A stretch of 64,000 nucleotides of DNA from a bacterium (lineage in GTDB: Bacteria; Planctomycetota; Planctomycetia; Pirellulales; Pirellulaceae), in the NCBI GenBank assembly GCA_030430075.1, contig JAUIGN010000025.1, forward strand, positions 1-64,000, in the 5' to 3' direction. Positions 26,589 to 34,575 of this stretch are shown in pieces. The notes below the pieces were generated by a model. That model was not told the origin of the DNA. It saw only the letters and a list, made by a program, of their open reading frames with translations, and did not search any database. Every line of letters begins with the position of its first letter. The first letter of the stretch is position 1. The translations under genes and the position numbers were made by a program.

Positions 26589-27566
26589 TCAGCCGCGGGG
26601 AGCAGGCCGCGAATCGTCTGTCCGTTCCATCGCCCAACCGGGCAGGGTCACCGACTCTTGGGGCTCGACCAGCTTGCCATACAGTTCGGGCCGCCGCGCC
26701 TTGAGGTAACGTTGCCCGGACGATTGGGATATCTTGTCGGGCGTGAGCAAACCGACGACGACGTCATCTCCCAGGGCCTGGCTTTCGACGATGACTTCGC
26801 CGAAGGGGTCCAGAATCATTGCCAGGCCCGGCTTGACCGTGTCGTAGTCCCAGCCGACGGGGTTGCTGAAGACTGCATAAACGCCGTTCTCGTAGGCCCG
26901 GGCCGGCAACCACCGCATCAGCCATTCGCGGCCCTTGGGACCCCGGAACTGTTGCCGCAGGGGCACCGGATCGCGGTCGCGGCGTTCCCACAACTGGCGA
27001 TCCACCGTGCCGCGTCCGGGCATGACCGAGGGCAGGCAGCAGGTGACGTGCGGCATGAAAATAATTTCTGCTCCCAACATGGCCGTCATGCGGACGTTTT
27101 CCGGCAGGTTGTTGTCGTAGCAGATCAGGAATCCGATCTTGCACCCCAGCAGGTCGATTACGTTGTAACCATCGCCGGGTGACAGGTGCGGGTTGACGAA
27201 CGGATGCAGTTTGCGAAACCGGGTCAGATAGCCGTCGGGTCCGACGGTGACGTAACAGTTGTAGAGCCGCTCGTCCTCGTCGCGCTCGATGAGCCCCGCC
27301 ATCACGACCACTTGATGCTTGCGAGCGATCGCTTCCAGGCGTGCCACGGAGGGGCCGTTGGGCACGAATTCGGCGACGTCGAGCAGTTCGTGGCGGGTCA
27401 GCGGCTGGAGCCACGTGTAGCCGGGGATGCAGCCTTCGTGGAAGCTGACGATCTCGGCCCCTTGGCCGGCGGCTCGGCCGGTCAATGCGTCGATCCGGTC
27501 CAGGTTGGCCCCTTTGTTGTTGTCCAGATTTTCGAACTGTGCGGTGGCGACGCGGATATCTCGCAC
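26589..27566 (-). CDS. Carbon-nitrogen hydrolase (nitrilase superfamily)
   Basis: The 325-aa cytoplasmic enzyme carries the Glu44-Lys119-Cys149 triad in SFHEGCIPGY, FRKLHPF and GFLICYDNNLPENVR. Family motifs VATAQFENLD at the start and GAEIIFMPHVTCCLP after the Cys also fit. It should hydrolyse an amide or nitrile C-N bond; the substrate could be an N-carbamoyl or aliphatic amide compound, and the sequence alone does not tell. The start is a GTG with AGGA 7 nt upstream. It is 40 bp downstream of the zinc-ribbon membrane gene in the same direction, so the two may be co-transcribed. Confidence 0.87.
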   Translation of the reverse strand: MRDIRVATAQFENLDNNKGANLDRIDALTGRAAGQGAEIVSFHEGCIPGYTWLQPLTRHELLDVAEFVPNGPSVARLEAIARKHQVVVMAGLIERDEDERLYNCYVTVGPDGYLTRFRKLHPFVNPHLSPGDGYNVIDLLGCKIGFLICYDNNLPENVRMTAMLGAEIIFMPHVTCCLPSVMPGRGTVDRQLWERRDRDPVPLRQQFRGPKGREWLMRWLPARAYENGVYAVFSNPVGWDYDTVKPGLAMILDPFGEVIVESQALGDDVVVGLLTPDKISQSSGQRYLKARRPELYGKLVEPQESVTLPGWAMERTDDSRPAPRG

Positions 27567-27606
27567 GTAACGATCCTGTGGTTGAATGGGGAGGTTGGGT
27601 CTCCGG

Positions 27607-28524
27607 CTACTTCCGGTTGAGGTACTTGGTCATGTCGGAGGAACAGAGACTGATAATGGCACACACGCCACAGACGATATGTAGTGGGGAACCGCAGAGG
27701 AAGAGAATCGCAAAGAAGAACGCAATGTAGCGAGCCGGCTTGAAGCGGTTTTGCAACATGATCGACGTAGCAATCGATCCGATGCCGATGAAAAACAAGA
27801 AGACCGTCAGCACGATGTACGCGATGTAGTCGGCGCGTCCCATGTCGTCGCGGACAAACATCAAGATAATGACGACGATACCGGCAATCAGCGACAAGCC
27901 GCCGGGTGTGCTCAGGCCCCAAAAGGCCATCCCCACCTTACTGTTGTAATCGTTTTGCGGACCGCCCTTGCCATCCTGCAATTCTTCCACGATCCGCTCG
28001 GACTCTTCCGGCCCGACGCCTTGCTCGCGAAGCTCCTCCAAGACGCGGGCCGGCGTCGCGCCGCGCGCCAGGCGGTCGATGGCGTAGGACGTCGCCTTGG
28101 CGTGCGTGGGCGGCTCCTTCTTGACAGTCTCTTCCGCGTAGACCTGTTGCGGCGTCTTCTCGTCGGACTGGATCTCGTCCCAGAATCCATCCGTGTTTGC
28201 CGGGGCTGCCGGTTGGGTCGCAGGCATGGTGGCGGCTCCGCCAGCTGCCGCACCCGGCGCCGGCACCTGGATCGGGCTCTTGCAGGAAGGGCAGGCGACC
28301 TGTCGGCCGGCCAGCTTGGGTGGGGCCCCGAACCGTTGTCCGCAACGGCACTGCACGGGGATCTTCTGGGGCTGGGCCGCTGGTGGGGATGCGGCGGCAG
28401 CTTGTCCGGTCGCGGCTGGAACCGACAACGGTTGTCCACAGGAAGGGCAGGCAACCCGCCGTCCAGCCAGGTGGGGTGGAGCGTTAAATCGGGCGCCGCA
28501 TTGGCAGGCTACAATCGCGGACAA
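27607..28524 (-). CDS. Double zinc-ribbon membrane protein
   Basis: The 305-aa protein has two copies of a zinc ribbon, CxC-x16-CPSC (Cys7/9/26/29 and Cys59/61/78/81), each followed by an LAGRxVACPSC block. An Ala/Pro-rich linker and a helical section (ARGATPARVLEELREQGVGPEESERIVEEL) come next, then three or four membrane segments in the last 100 residues (LIAGIVVIILMFV, YIVLTVFLFFIGIGSIATSI, FFFAILFLCGSPLHIVCGVCAII). The TTG start at 28524 is supported by GAGGG 7 nt upstream. This architecture is common in planctomycete hypotheticals; function unknown. Confidence 0.75.
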   Translation of the reverse strand: MSAIVACQCGARFNAPPHLAGRRVACPSCGQPLSVPAATGQAAAASPPAAQPQKIPVQCRCGQRFGAPPKLAGRQVACPSCKSPIQVPAPGAAAGGAATMPATQPAAPANTDGFWDEIQSDEKTPQQVYAEETVKKEPPTHAKATSYAIDRLARGATPARVLEELREQGVGPEESERIVEELQDGKGGPQNDYNSKVGMAFWGLSTPGGLSLIAGIVVIILMFVRDDMGRADYIAYIVLTVFLFFIGIGSIATSIMLQNRFKPARYIAFFFAILFLCGSPLHIVCGVCAIISLCSSDMTKYLNRK

Positions 28525-28751
28525 GGATAGACCCTCGAAGCAAAACGGGAATCGAATCGCGGCTTGAAAACAGGCGGCTTGAAAACAGGTTGAACAGCGT
28601 GGATGTAGTCTAATTGAAAACTTCGGTCGGCACAGTCAGCGCCGGAACCAGCTGCACCGTCACGGCGCCGGGGTAGCGCACGACCTCTGCCCTGGGCCTC
28701 GACGCATGGCCATCACCTTCGTTGTCCGGGTGCCGGTTGGTGGTCGGGCGG

Positions 28752-29003
28752 GTTTTACCGTATCCTGCCGGCAAAGTCACGCCGCATCTCCAATCACTGA
28801 TCGCCGCCGATCATCCGCTCGAGCTCGGCCGCACCTTGGAAGCGCAGATCGGCGGCCAACTGCGGGCGGGCCTGGTGCTGACAGATCTCTACGAGGACAG
28901 GTATCCGGACGCTGATGCGGACCCGCTCTCTCGACTCATGTCGACGTTCATTGCCACGCGCGCCATCCATGCGGACGGCCCGCCGGGGCAGGGTGAGCGT
29001 TAA
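28752..29003 (+). pseudogene. C-terminal remnant of a class I SAM-dependent methyltransferase
   Basis: The frame reads LPYPAGK, then ADHPLELGRTLEAQIGGQLRAG, LTDLYEDRYPDADADPLSRLM and STFIATRA, the usual C-terminal end of a family of small-molecule methyltransferases (compare family pattern PLEFGHTLEDQIGGQ and YMPTFIATRA). No Rossmann SAM-binding half is found upstream in any frame, so the first ~180 residues are missing. The stop TAA overlaps the opposing FMN reductase stop in one TTAA. It is probably a decayed gene. Confidence 0.6.
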
Positions 29004-29578
29004 TCGCCGAGCCGGCCGGCCAGCCGCACCAGTGCGGCGCCCAGTCCCTCGGCGCGTGCGTGCTGCCTGTCGTCCTTGAGCCGTCCCTGGTCGTCGAAGG
29101 CGTCGGACGCCCGCGAGACGGCCAGTTGATCGGGAAGCACGAGGACCCCGATGTTGCTGAGGATCGACCGCAAATGAACCAGGCCGCGGAGTCCGCCCAG
29201 ACCGCCCGGAGAGGCTGCCATGATCGCAGCGGCCTTGCCGTCGTACGCTGCCAGCGGTGCTTCGCCTTCGCCAGCGCGGGAGACCCAGTCGATCGTGTTT
29301 TTCAGAAGCGGCGTGAGTGAGCTGTTGTATTCGGGAGATGCAATCAGGAGTCCATCGTGATCCAGAAACAACTGTTTGAGCCGTGTTGCGTTTTCGGGCG
29401 GCCAATGGACCTGTTCGAGGTCCTGGTCGAACAGGGGCAAGGGATAGTCCTTGAGATTCAACCGCGTCACTTGCGCGCCGGCGTCCTCGGCCCCGGTTGC
29501 CGCGATCTGCAGAAGGCGGTTGTTGTATGACCCTGTACGCGTGCTTCCGGCGAACGCCAGAATTCGTGGCTGTGACAT
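29000..29578 (-). CDS. NADPH-dependent FMN reductase / flavodoxin-like quinone reductase
   Basis: The 192-aa protein begins with ILAFAGSTRTGSYNNRLLQ, the FMN phosphate-binding loop of the family, then LIASPEYNSSLTPLLKNTIDWVSR (the conserved SPEYN flavin-contact block) and IMAASPGGLGGLRG. It reduces quinones, azo compounds or FMN using NAD(P)H. ATG 29578 has AAAGGA 9 nt upstream. Its stop overlaps the methyltransferase remnant's stop. Confidence 0.88.
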   Translation of the reverse strand: MSQPRILAFAGSTRTGSYNNRLLQIAATGAEDAGAQVTRLNLKDYPLPLFDQDLEQVHWPPENATRLKQLFLDHDGLLIASPEYNSSLTPLLKNTIDWVSRAGEGEAPLAAYDGKAAAIMAASPGGLGGLRGLVHLRSILSNIGVLVLPDQLAVSRASDAFDDQGRLKDDRQHARAEGLGAALVRLAGRLGD

Positions 29579-29672
29579 GGAACTTGATCCTTTGATTCTT
29601 GTTGGCAATCGCAGTGAATCCCGCGTTCGGGCCGGCCCCAAACCGGGGCGCCGGCCCAGCAGCGTCGGCGGA

Positions 29673-30818
29673 CTATTCGTGAACGAATGTGAAGCAGCCG
29701 CTGAGGTACCCGGCGCCGACGGCGGGGACGGCGACGAGGTCTCCCGGTTGGATGCGCAGCGAGCCATCTTCACTGATCTCTGCCAGCCGGCCTTCACGCC
29801 GCTGCCGCAGCATGTTGCCCTGGCGCAGTCCGTAGTCCAGGGTGAGCAGGTTCGAGGCACATGAAACGTTGCCGTACCGATAGACGGTGCGGTAGACCCG
29901 TTCGTCGGCGAGCCCCAGTTTGTCGCGGAGGCCGTCAAGGATTCGCCCGTTGGCCTGATGCGGGACGAGGCGAACGCGGTCCAGCAGCGCACGGAGATCG
30001 GGGTGGTTCGATTTCAGATCCTGCATCGAGTAGCCAAGGCTGGTGACGGTGGCCTCGGTCATCGTGTTGACTGCCGCGCGGAGCACTCGGGACCCGCCTG
30101 CCATGGTGACAAACTGACGCTCAATCAACTCGCGTTCGCCACGCTCGTCGTTGACCCTCACCAGGTGATCCCGGGTCGGCGAGTTATTGTTGTCCATGGA
30201 AATGTTGTCGGGCACGTAATTACTGCCGAGCACACAGCGCGTCCCCACGCCGCCGGGGCCGGGTTCGTCGCGCCGCGAGAGGACGACCGCGCCGGCACCG
30301 TCGCCAAACAGGATGGCGGTCAACGGATCTGAGAAGTCCATCACCGACGTCAGGTGTTCGGTGCCGACAATCAAGGCGTGGCGGTAGATGCCGGCTTTCA
30401 GGAAGGCGTATGCGGTCTGCAACCCATAGACGGTCCCGGCGCAGCCCGCCGTCAAGTAGAAGGTGGGCGCCTTGCCCCCCTGGATGCCGAAATCGTGAAC
30501 GAGCTTCGTCTGCTCGCCAGGGTAGATGTTCTTGGTGGTGAACGTGGCCATCAAGACGATGTCAACCTCGTCCGCCTCCAATTGCGCGTCTTCCAGGGCG
30601 CGCCGGCAGGCGTGCCTGGCCATCTCACCCGCACTGTCATCCAGGTCGAGCATCCGCCGCTCCTGGATGTGCGTGACGCGATCGACCCAGGAGGCAAAGT
30701 CACCCGATTCGTTGTCGTAGTTGGCGATCAGACCCTCGAGGGTCGCGTTGGTAACGACACGATCCGGCAGGTAGGAACCGGTTCCGGCGACATGGATGTG
30801 GTGGTCAATTTCAAGCAC
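29673..30818 (-). CDS. 3-oxoacyl-ACP synthase III family protein (FabH-like)
   Basis: The 381-aa thiolase-fold enzyme has the Cys126 nucleophile (YLTAGCAGTVYG), His in LVPHQANGRI and Asn in YRYGNVSCASN, the KAS III triad. It should join an acyl-CoA to malonyl-ACP, though standalone copies often make specialised products such as alkenes or beta-ketones. The GTG at 30818 is preferred over ATG 30866 because a promoter-like TTGCAG-16 bp-TATACT (30866-30839) overlaps the longer version and AGAGG lies 6 nt before the GTG. Slightly longer than E. coli FabH (317 aa). No acyl carrier protein gene is nearby. Confidence 0.85.
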   Translation of the reverse strand: MLEIDHHIHVAGTGSYLPDRVVTNATLEGLIANYDNESGDFASWVDRVTHIQERRMLDLDDSAGEMARHACRRALEDAQLEADEVDIVLMATFTTKNIYPGEQTKLVHDFGIQGGKAPTFYLTAGCAGTVYGLQTAYAFLKAGIYRHALIVGTEHLTSVMDFSDPLTAILFGDGAGAVVLSRRDEPGPGGVGTRCVLGSNYVPDNISMDNNNSPTRDHLVRVNDERGERELIERQFVTMAGGSRVLRAAVNTMTEATVTSLGYSMQDLKSNHPDLRALLDRVRLVPHQANGRILDGLRDKLGLADERVYRTVYRYGNVSCASNLLTLDYGLRQGNMLRQRREGRLAEISEDGSLRIQPGDLVAVPAVGAGYLSGCFTFVHE

Positions 30819-30838
30819 GTTGAGCCTCTGCACGCGAG

Positions 30839-30866
30839 AGTATACGCTCTGATCGAGCATCTGCAA
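30839..30866 (-). promoter_or_regulatory. Putative sigma-70 promoter of the KAS III gene
   Basis: On the minus strand TTGCAG (30866-30861) and TATACT (30844-30839) are separated by 16 bp. The start would fall near 30832, leaving a very short leader before the GTG at 30818. This supports the GTG as the true start of the gene. Confidence 0.45.
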
Positions 30867-30880
30867 GGTGGTGCGATCAC

Positions 30881-31486
30881 CTAGCTTAGATCGCTTTCAT
30901 GGCGGACGAACCGGGCCCGGAGGTGGCGCTGGATGTCAGGCCACTCGTGACTGAGAATGCTGTACACCACGTCGTCACGAACCGATCCGTCACGACGGCG
31001 ACGGCGGTGGCGGATGATTCCATCCTGCCTGGCACCCAACGCTTCAATCGCGCGCTGGGAAGCCAGATTGAAGTTGTCCGTGCGGAAACCGACAACCTGG
31101 CAGCCCAGCGTATTGAATGCGTGCTCCAGCAAAAGCAGCTTGCAGCCCGTATTGACGTGGCTTCGCTGCCACCGCATGCCGTACCACGTGTAGCCAATCT
31201 CGACGCGGTCAATCTCCGCCACAATGTCATGGTAGCGCGTGCTGCCAATCACCGTTCCCTCATGAAGGTCGCGAACGGTCCAGGGCAGCATGACCCCCTG
31301 GTCCTGGCCGGCAAGCGCCTCGGCAATGTACTGCTCTGTATTGTCCGGCTCCGGGACGTTCGTAAACCACAGTTCCCACAAGTTGCCGTCGCTGGCAGCG
31401 GCCGCGAGCGCTTGCTGGTGCTCGGAGGCGAGCGGTTCCAGCCGCACGCCGTAACCTTCCAGGACCGTAGGGCGGCAGTCGATCAT
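30881..31486 (-). CDS. GNAT family N-acetyltransferase (RimJ/RimL-like)
   Basis: The 201-aa protein shows VRLEPLASEHQQALAAAA at the start, IGSTRYHDIVAEIDRVEIGYTWYG in the middle (beta4 of the GNAT fold) and TGCKLLLLEHAFNTLGCQVVGFRTDNFNLASQRAIEALGARQDG, with acetyl-CoA-binding signature and the N-NxxSQRAIEALGA block typical of RimJ/L proteins. It probably acetylates a protein N-terminus or a small amine. It directly precedes the KAS III gene in the same direction, with only a 14-bp gap to its longest frame. Confidence 0.85.
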   Translation of the reverse strand: MIDCRPTVLEGYGVRLEPLASEHQQALAAAASDGNLWELWFTNVPEPDNTEQYIAEALAGQDQGVMLPWTVRDLHEGTVIGSTRYHDIVAEIDRVEIGYTWYGMRWQRSHVNTGCKLLLLEHAFNTLGCQVVGFRTDNFNLASQRAIEALGARQDGIIRHRRRRRDGSVRDDVVYSILSHEWPDIQRHLRARFVRHESDLS

Positions 31487-31623
31487 TGGTGCGTTTCCCG
31501 TCGAGAGTGCGTGTGTTGGAATCGTGTGACGAAGTGAGGCACTGGCTCAGCCAGCGCCCGGCACGGCGTGAGCCGCGGCAGGACGAGGTTCGGGCGAGCC
31601 GCATACGCAGGTGTTGCCCGCGC

Positions 31624-32736
31624 TCAGATGATCAGCATGGCGTCACCGTAGCTATAAAAGCGGTAGTTTTCCCGGATTGCTTCCTCGTAGGCGCGGCGCA
31701 TCAGTGCGTCGCCGCCGAACGTCCGGACGAGAATCAAGAGAGTGCTTCGGGGGAAGTGGAAGTTGGTCAGCAGCGCGTCGACCGCGCGAAACGTGTAGGG
31801 AGGGCGAATGAAGAGGCTGGTTTCGCCCGTCCAGGCTTGCAGCGCGCCGCTGGCCGCAGCCGTTTCCAGAACGCGGACCGACGTCGTCCCGATCGCCACC
31901 AGGCGCCCTCCGCCGCGACGATGCGCATCGAGCGCATCGGCCGTCGACTGGTCGATGGTACCCCATTCCCTGTGCATCGTGTGGTCGGCCAACTGCGTGA
32001 CCCCGATAGGGCGGAACGTCCCCAGCCCGACATGCAAGGTAACCCGGTAGGTGCTGATACCGGCGGCGCGGAAGCGGGCGAGCAATTCGTCGGTGAAATG
32101 CAGACCGGCGGTCGGGGCGGCCACGGCGCCCGGCTTGGAGGCAAAGACAGTTTGATACTGGTCGACATCCGCTGCCACCATCTCGCCGCCCCGAATGTAG
32201 GGAGGCAAGGGAACCCGTCCCACCTTCTCCAGAAGGTCCGCGGTCTCCCCGTCGCAGTTTGGTACAGCCGCCCAGATGCCGCCGCCCTGGTCGGCCACCA
32301 TCTCCAGTCTCAAGGCTGCCTGGCCGCGGTGATCGACCAGCGTCACCTCTTCGCCCGGCTGGAGCGTACCGCGGGTCTTGCTCATTACCTGCCAGATGTT
32401 CCGCCCCGGCGACCGGCAAGGCGCAGACGCCCCACCACCCTGGGACGGACCGGACGGCTTGGCTGGCTGAGGTGCGTCGGCCAGAAACAGGCCGGACCAC
32501 CGGCCACCCGTTCGCGTCCGGAAGCCGGTCAAGCGGGCCGGCAAGACGCGGGTGTCGTTCAGGACCAGCGCATCGCGCGGTGTTAGCAATTCAGGCAGGT
32601 CACGGATATGGTAGTGATCAATCCGTTGGCGGCCCCGATCCACCAACATCAGCCGCGCATCGCTACGGCGCCGCAGCGGCTGCTGAGCAATCAGTTCCTC
32701 GGGAAGGTGGTAATCGTATTGGTCAAGTTCCGACAT
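31624..32736 (-). CDS. queA: tRNA preQ1(34) S-adenosylmethionine ribosyltransferase-isomerase
   Basis: The 370-aa enzyme transfers and isomerises the ribosyl group of SAM to preQ1 in tRNA, making epoxyqueuosine, near the end of queuosine synthesis. Signature blocks are YDYHLPEELIAQQPL at the N-terminus, DALVLNDTRVLPARL, SKPGAVAAPTAGLHFT, VTLHVGLGTFRPI, HREW, and FHFPRSTLLILVRTFGG near the C-terminus. The length is normal for QueA. The start at 32736 fits the family N-terminus. No other queuosine gene is adjacent. Confidence 0.95.
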   Translation of the reverse strand: MSELDQYDYHLPEELIAQQPLRRRSDARLMLVDRGRQRIDHYHIRDLPELLTPRDALVLNDTRVLPARLTGFRTRTGGRWSGLFLADAPQPAKPSGPSQGGGASAPCRSPGRNIWQVMSKTRGTLQPGEEVTLVDHRGQAALRLEMVADQGGGIWAAVPNCDGETADLLEKVGRVPLPPYIRGGEMVAADVDQYQTVFASKPGAVAAPTAGLHFTDELLARFRAAGISTYRVTLHVGLGTFRPIGVTQLADHTMHREWGTIDQSTADALDAHRRGGGRLVAIGTTSVRVLETAAASGALQAWTGETSLFIRPPYTFRAVDALLTNFHFPRSTLLILVRTFGGDALMRRAYEEAIRENYRFYSYGDAMLII

Positions 32737-32856
32737 GCGGGAGCCCGATCCGGACGGGATCGTGTTTTGCGGAGACGGCTTCGGCTGCGAGCTGGCCCCA
32801 GGGCGAACGTTGCGAGACGACGGTTGAGCGGCCGGGCCGCGTGGCCGGATTGGGCA

Positions 32857-32961
32857 GGCAGTTCGGCCAGCCAGCCGCAGGCAGTTTGGCCAGCCAGCCG
32901 CAGGCAGTTTGGCCAGCCAGCCGCAGGCAGTTCGGTCAGCCAGCCGCAGGCAGTTCGGTCA
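32857..32961. repeat. 23-bp tandem repeat, about 4.5 copies
   Basis: Units start at 32857, 32880, 32903 and 32926, with a partial fifth; the consensus is GGCAGTTTGGCCAGCCAGCCGCA and the differences are single bases (TTT/TTC, GCC/GTC). There are no unique spacers, so it is not a CRISPR. It lies between the divergent queA and glycosyltransferase genes. Confidence 0.85.
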
Positions 32962-33013
32962 AATGGCTGCCGGAAAACCACCGCCGACCGGCCAACCCAT
33001 CGCCGCAGTCGCG

Positions 33014-33049
33014 TCACCGCCAACAGGCCATTCACCGCCAACAGGCCAT
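33014..33049. repeat. Perfect 18-bp direct repeat, two copies
   Basis: TCACCGCCAACAGGCCAT occurs at 33014-33031 and again at 33032-33049 without change. A third degenerate version (CGCCGACAGGTTACC) follows. It is part of the same repeat-rich region before the glycosyltransferase gene. Confidence 0.75.
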
Positions 33050-33184
33050 CGCCGACAGGTTACCACCAGCCAACGGGCCCCCAGTGCTGCAGCCATCAGG
33101 CCACTTTCCTGCAGCCAGGCCGCGGAATGATCCGAGTATAAGTTTGATACCCTGAACACGAAACGGCAGTTCATACCGATCTTG

Positions 33185-34384
33185 ATGACTGAACCCACCA
33201 CCCAGGACGAACGAGCCCAGGACGAACGAGCCCAGGACGAACGAGCCCAGGACGAACGCGTTCGAGTCGCACTGGTGATCACCGAACTTAACGTGGGTGG
33301 AGCCGAACGCTGCCTGACGCAACTGGCACTCGGACTCAAGCGGTCGCGGTTCGAGCCGTTGGTTGTTTCGATTGCACCCCGGCCGCGCGGCGACCAGGCG
33401 GCACTCGTCGAACGCCTGGAGTCGAGCGGAATCACAGCGAAATTTCTGGATGCCGCCTCCAGATGGCAACTGGGGGCGGCGATCCGGCGGCTCCGACGCG
33501 TACTTCGCCAGTTTGAGCCGAGCGTCGTGCAGTCGTTTCTGTTTCACGCTGACGTCCTGACGTGGCTGGCGGGCGGGGACGGCCGGTGGTTGCGGTTCAT
33601 GGGACTGAGGGTGGCGGATCCCGCGCGGTGGCGACAACACCTTGAACGACGGGCGGCCCGGCGATCCGCCGCGGTGGTCTGTGTCAGCGAAGCCGTCTGC
33701 GACTACGCACGCCAGTCCATCGGGCTGTCCGCCGAGCGGTTGGTGGTGATTCCAAATTCCGTCGACGTCGCCCGGTACCAGGCGGCGTCCCCCCTGGATC
33801 CAACCCGCCTCGGTTTGGCGCCGGGCCGCCAAATGATTCTCAGCGTCGGTCGCCTGCATCCCCAGAAGGGGCTCGATTGGCTCCTGGAAAATATCTCCCG
33901 CATCTTCTCGCAATTGCCGGAGCATGATCTGGTGATCGTCGGATCGGGGCCCGAGCAAGGGCGGCTCAGGCGGCAGGCCGAACAGGCCGGCGTTGCCAGC
34001 CGCGTGCATTTCCTCGGCTGGCGCCCGGACGTCGAACAACTGATGGCGACCGCATCCATGTTCGTGCTCACTTCACGCTGGGAGGGGATGCCGAACGTCG
34101 TGCTGGAAGCGATGGCCGCCGGCCTCCCGCTGGTTGCCACCCAAACCCATGGCGTCCGTGAACTGTTGGGCGCCAATCAACCGCAGCAGACCGTCCGGTT
34201 CGGCGATTCCAATGCGCTGATCGAGCGAGTTGTGGCGGTAGGCCGGGATGCCCGGTTGGGGCGGCAGATTGGAAGCGAAAACCGGGCCCGCGTAACGGAC
34301 AGGTTCTCCCTGGACGCCATGATCGCCGGCTATCAGACGCTCTACGAGGCGCACCTTCGCCGTGGGAACGGCCCCCGTCGCTGA
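33185..34384 (+). CDS. GT4-family glycosyltransferase (GT-B fold)
   Basis: The 399-aa protein has VALVITELNVGGAERCLTQLA at the start, GRLHPQKGLDWLL and the C-terminal block LTSRWEGMPNVVLEAMAAGLPLV containing the E-x7-E motif of retaining GT4 enzymes. It probably transfers a sugar to lipid-linked glycan or a capsule/lipopolysaccharide precursor. The first ~24 residues are a tandem of DERAQ units encoded by a 15-bp repeat and may not belong to the conserved domain. ATG 33185 is the first ATG but has no clear ribosome site; later starts are possible. Confidence 0.88.
   Translation: MTEPTTQDERAQDERAQDERAQDERVRVALVITELNVGGAERCLTQLALGLKRSRFEPLVVSIAPRPRGDQAALVERLESSGITAKFLDAASRWQLGAAIRRLRRVLRQFEPSVVQSFLFHADVLTWLAGGDGRWLRFMGLRVADPARWRQHLERRAARRSAAVVCVSEAVCDYARQSIGLSAERLVVIPNSVDVARYQAASPLDPTRLGLAPGRQMILSVGRLHPQKGLDWLLENISRIFSQLPEHDLVIVGSGPEQGRLRRQAEQAGVASRVHFLGWRPDVEQLMATASMFVLTSRWEGMPNVVLEAMAAGLPLVATQTHGVRELLGANQPQQTVRFGDSNALIERVVAVGRDARLGRQIGSENRARVTDRFSLDAMIAGYQTLYEAHLRRGNGPRR
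33201..33260 (+). repeat. 15-bp in-frame tandem repeat in the GT4 N-terminus
   Basis: Four copies of about CCCAGGACGAACGAG run from 33201 to 33260, encoding repeated AQDER units. Copy-number change would add or remove 5 residues without shifting frame, so it would vary the protein rather than switch it off. Confidence 0.85.
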
Positions 34385-34395
34385 TCTGACAGCGG

Positions 34396-34416
34396 GCAAA
34401 AAAGTTTGCTTTTCTT
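34396..34416 (+). terminator. Putative intrinsic terminator after GT4
   Basis: A short stem GCAAA/TTTGC (34396-34400 and 34405-34409) with a 4-nt loop is followed by TTTTCTT. The stem is only 5 bp, so this is a weak candidate. Confidence 0.35.
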
Positions 34417-34510
34417 GCGAATTCTCCCTCGTTCCGTAAGTCGTTTGCTTAGCGCTGTCTACGTCATTCGGCGGACGAAAAGTGCCTGTTTTTCCGGGGT
34501 CAAAATCGAG

Positions 34511-34538
34511 TTGATTTTTGAGCCGATGTGGATATCTT
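34511..34538 (+). promoter_or_regulatory. Putative sigma-70 promoter of mraZ
   Basis: TTGATT (34511-34516) and TATCTT (34533-34538) are separated by 16 bp. The -10 box runs into the TGG-repeat region, so a protein bound to the repeats would cover the start site. Confidence 0.45.
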
Positions 34539-34574
34539 GGGGTGGAAGTGGGCCGGAGTGGTGGGGAATGGTGG
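34538..34574 (+). promoter_or_regulatory. Putative MraZ operator (TGG repeats)
   Basis: TGG triplets occur at 34538, 34549, 34559 and 34569, spaced 11, 10 and 10 bp, in a G-rich leader just before the mraZ ATG at 34576. Known MraZ proteins repress their own operon by binding several TGGG-type boxes at one helical turn spacing. The match is by spacing and core bases only. Confidence 0.5.
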
Positions 34575-34575
34575 C

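Noticed and set aside
32857-32961. CRISPR-like array
   Set aside because: Units are directly joined with no unique spacers, and no cas gene is present; it is a plain tandem repeat.
34528-34575. Longer mraZ starting at 34528
   Set aside because: It would translate the TGG-repeat operator, and the family N-terminus begins at MLLTG (34576).
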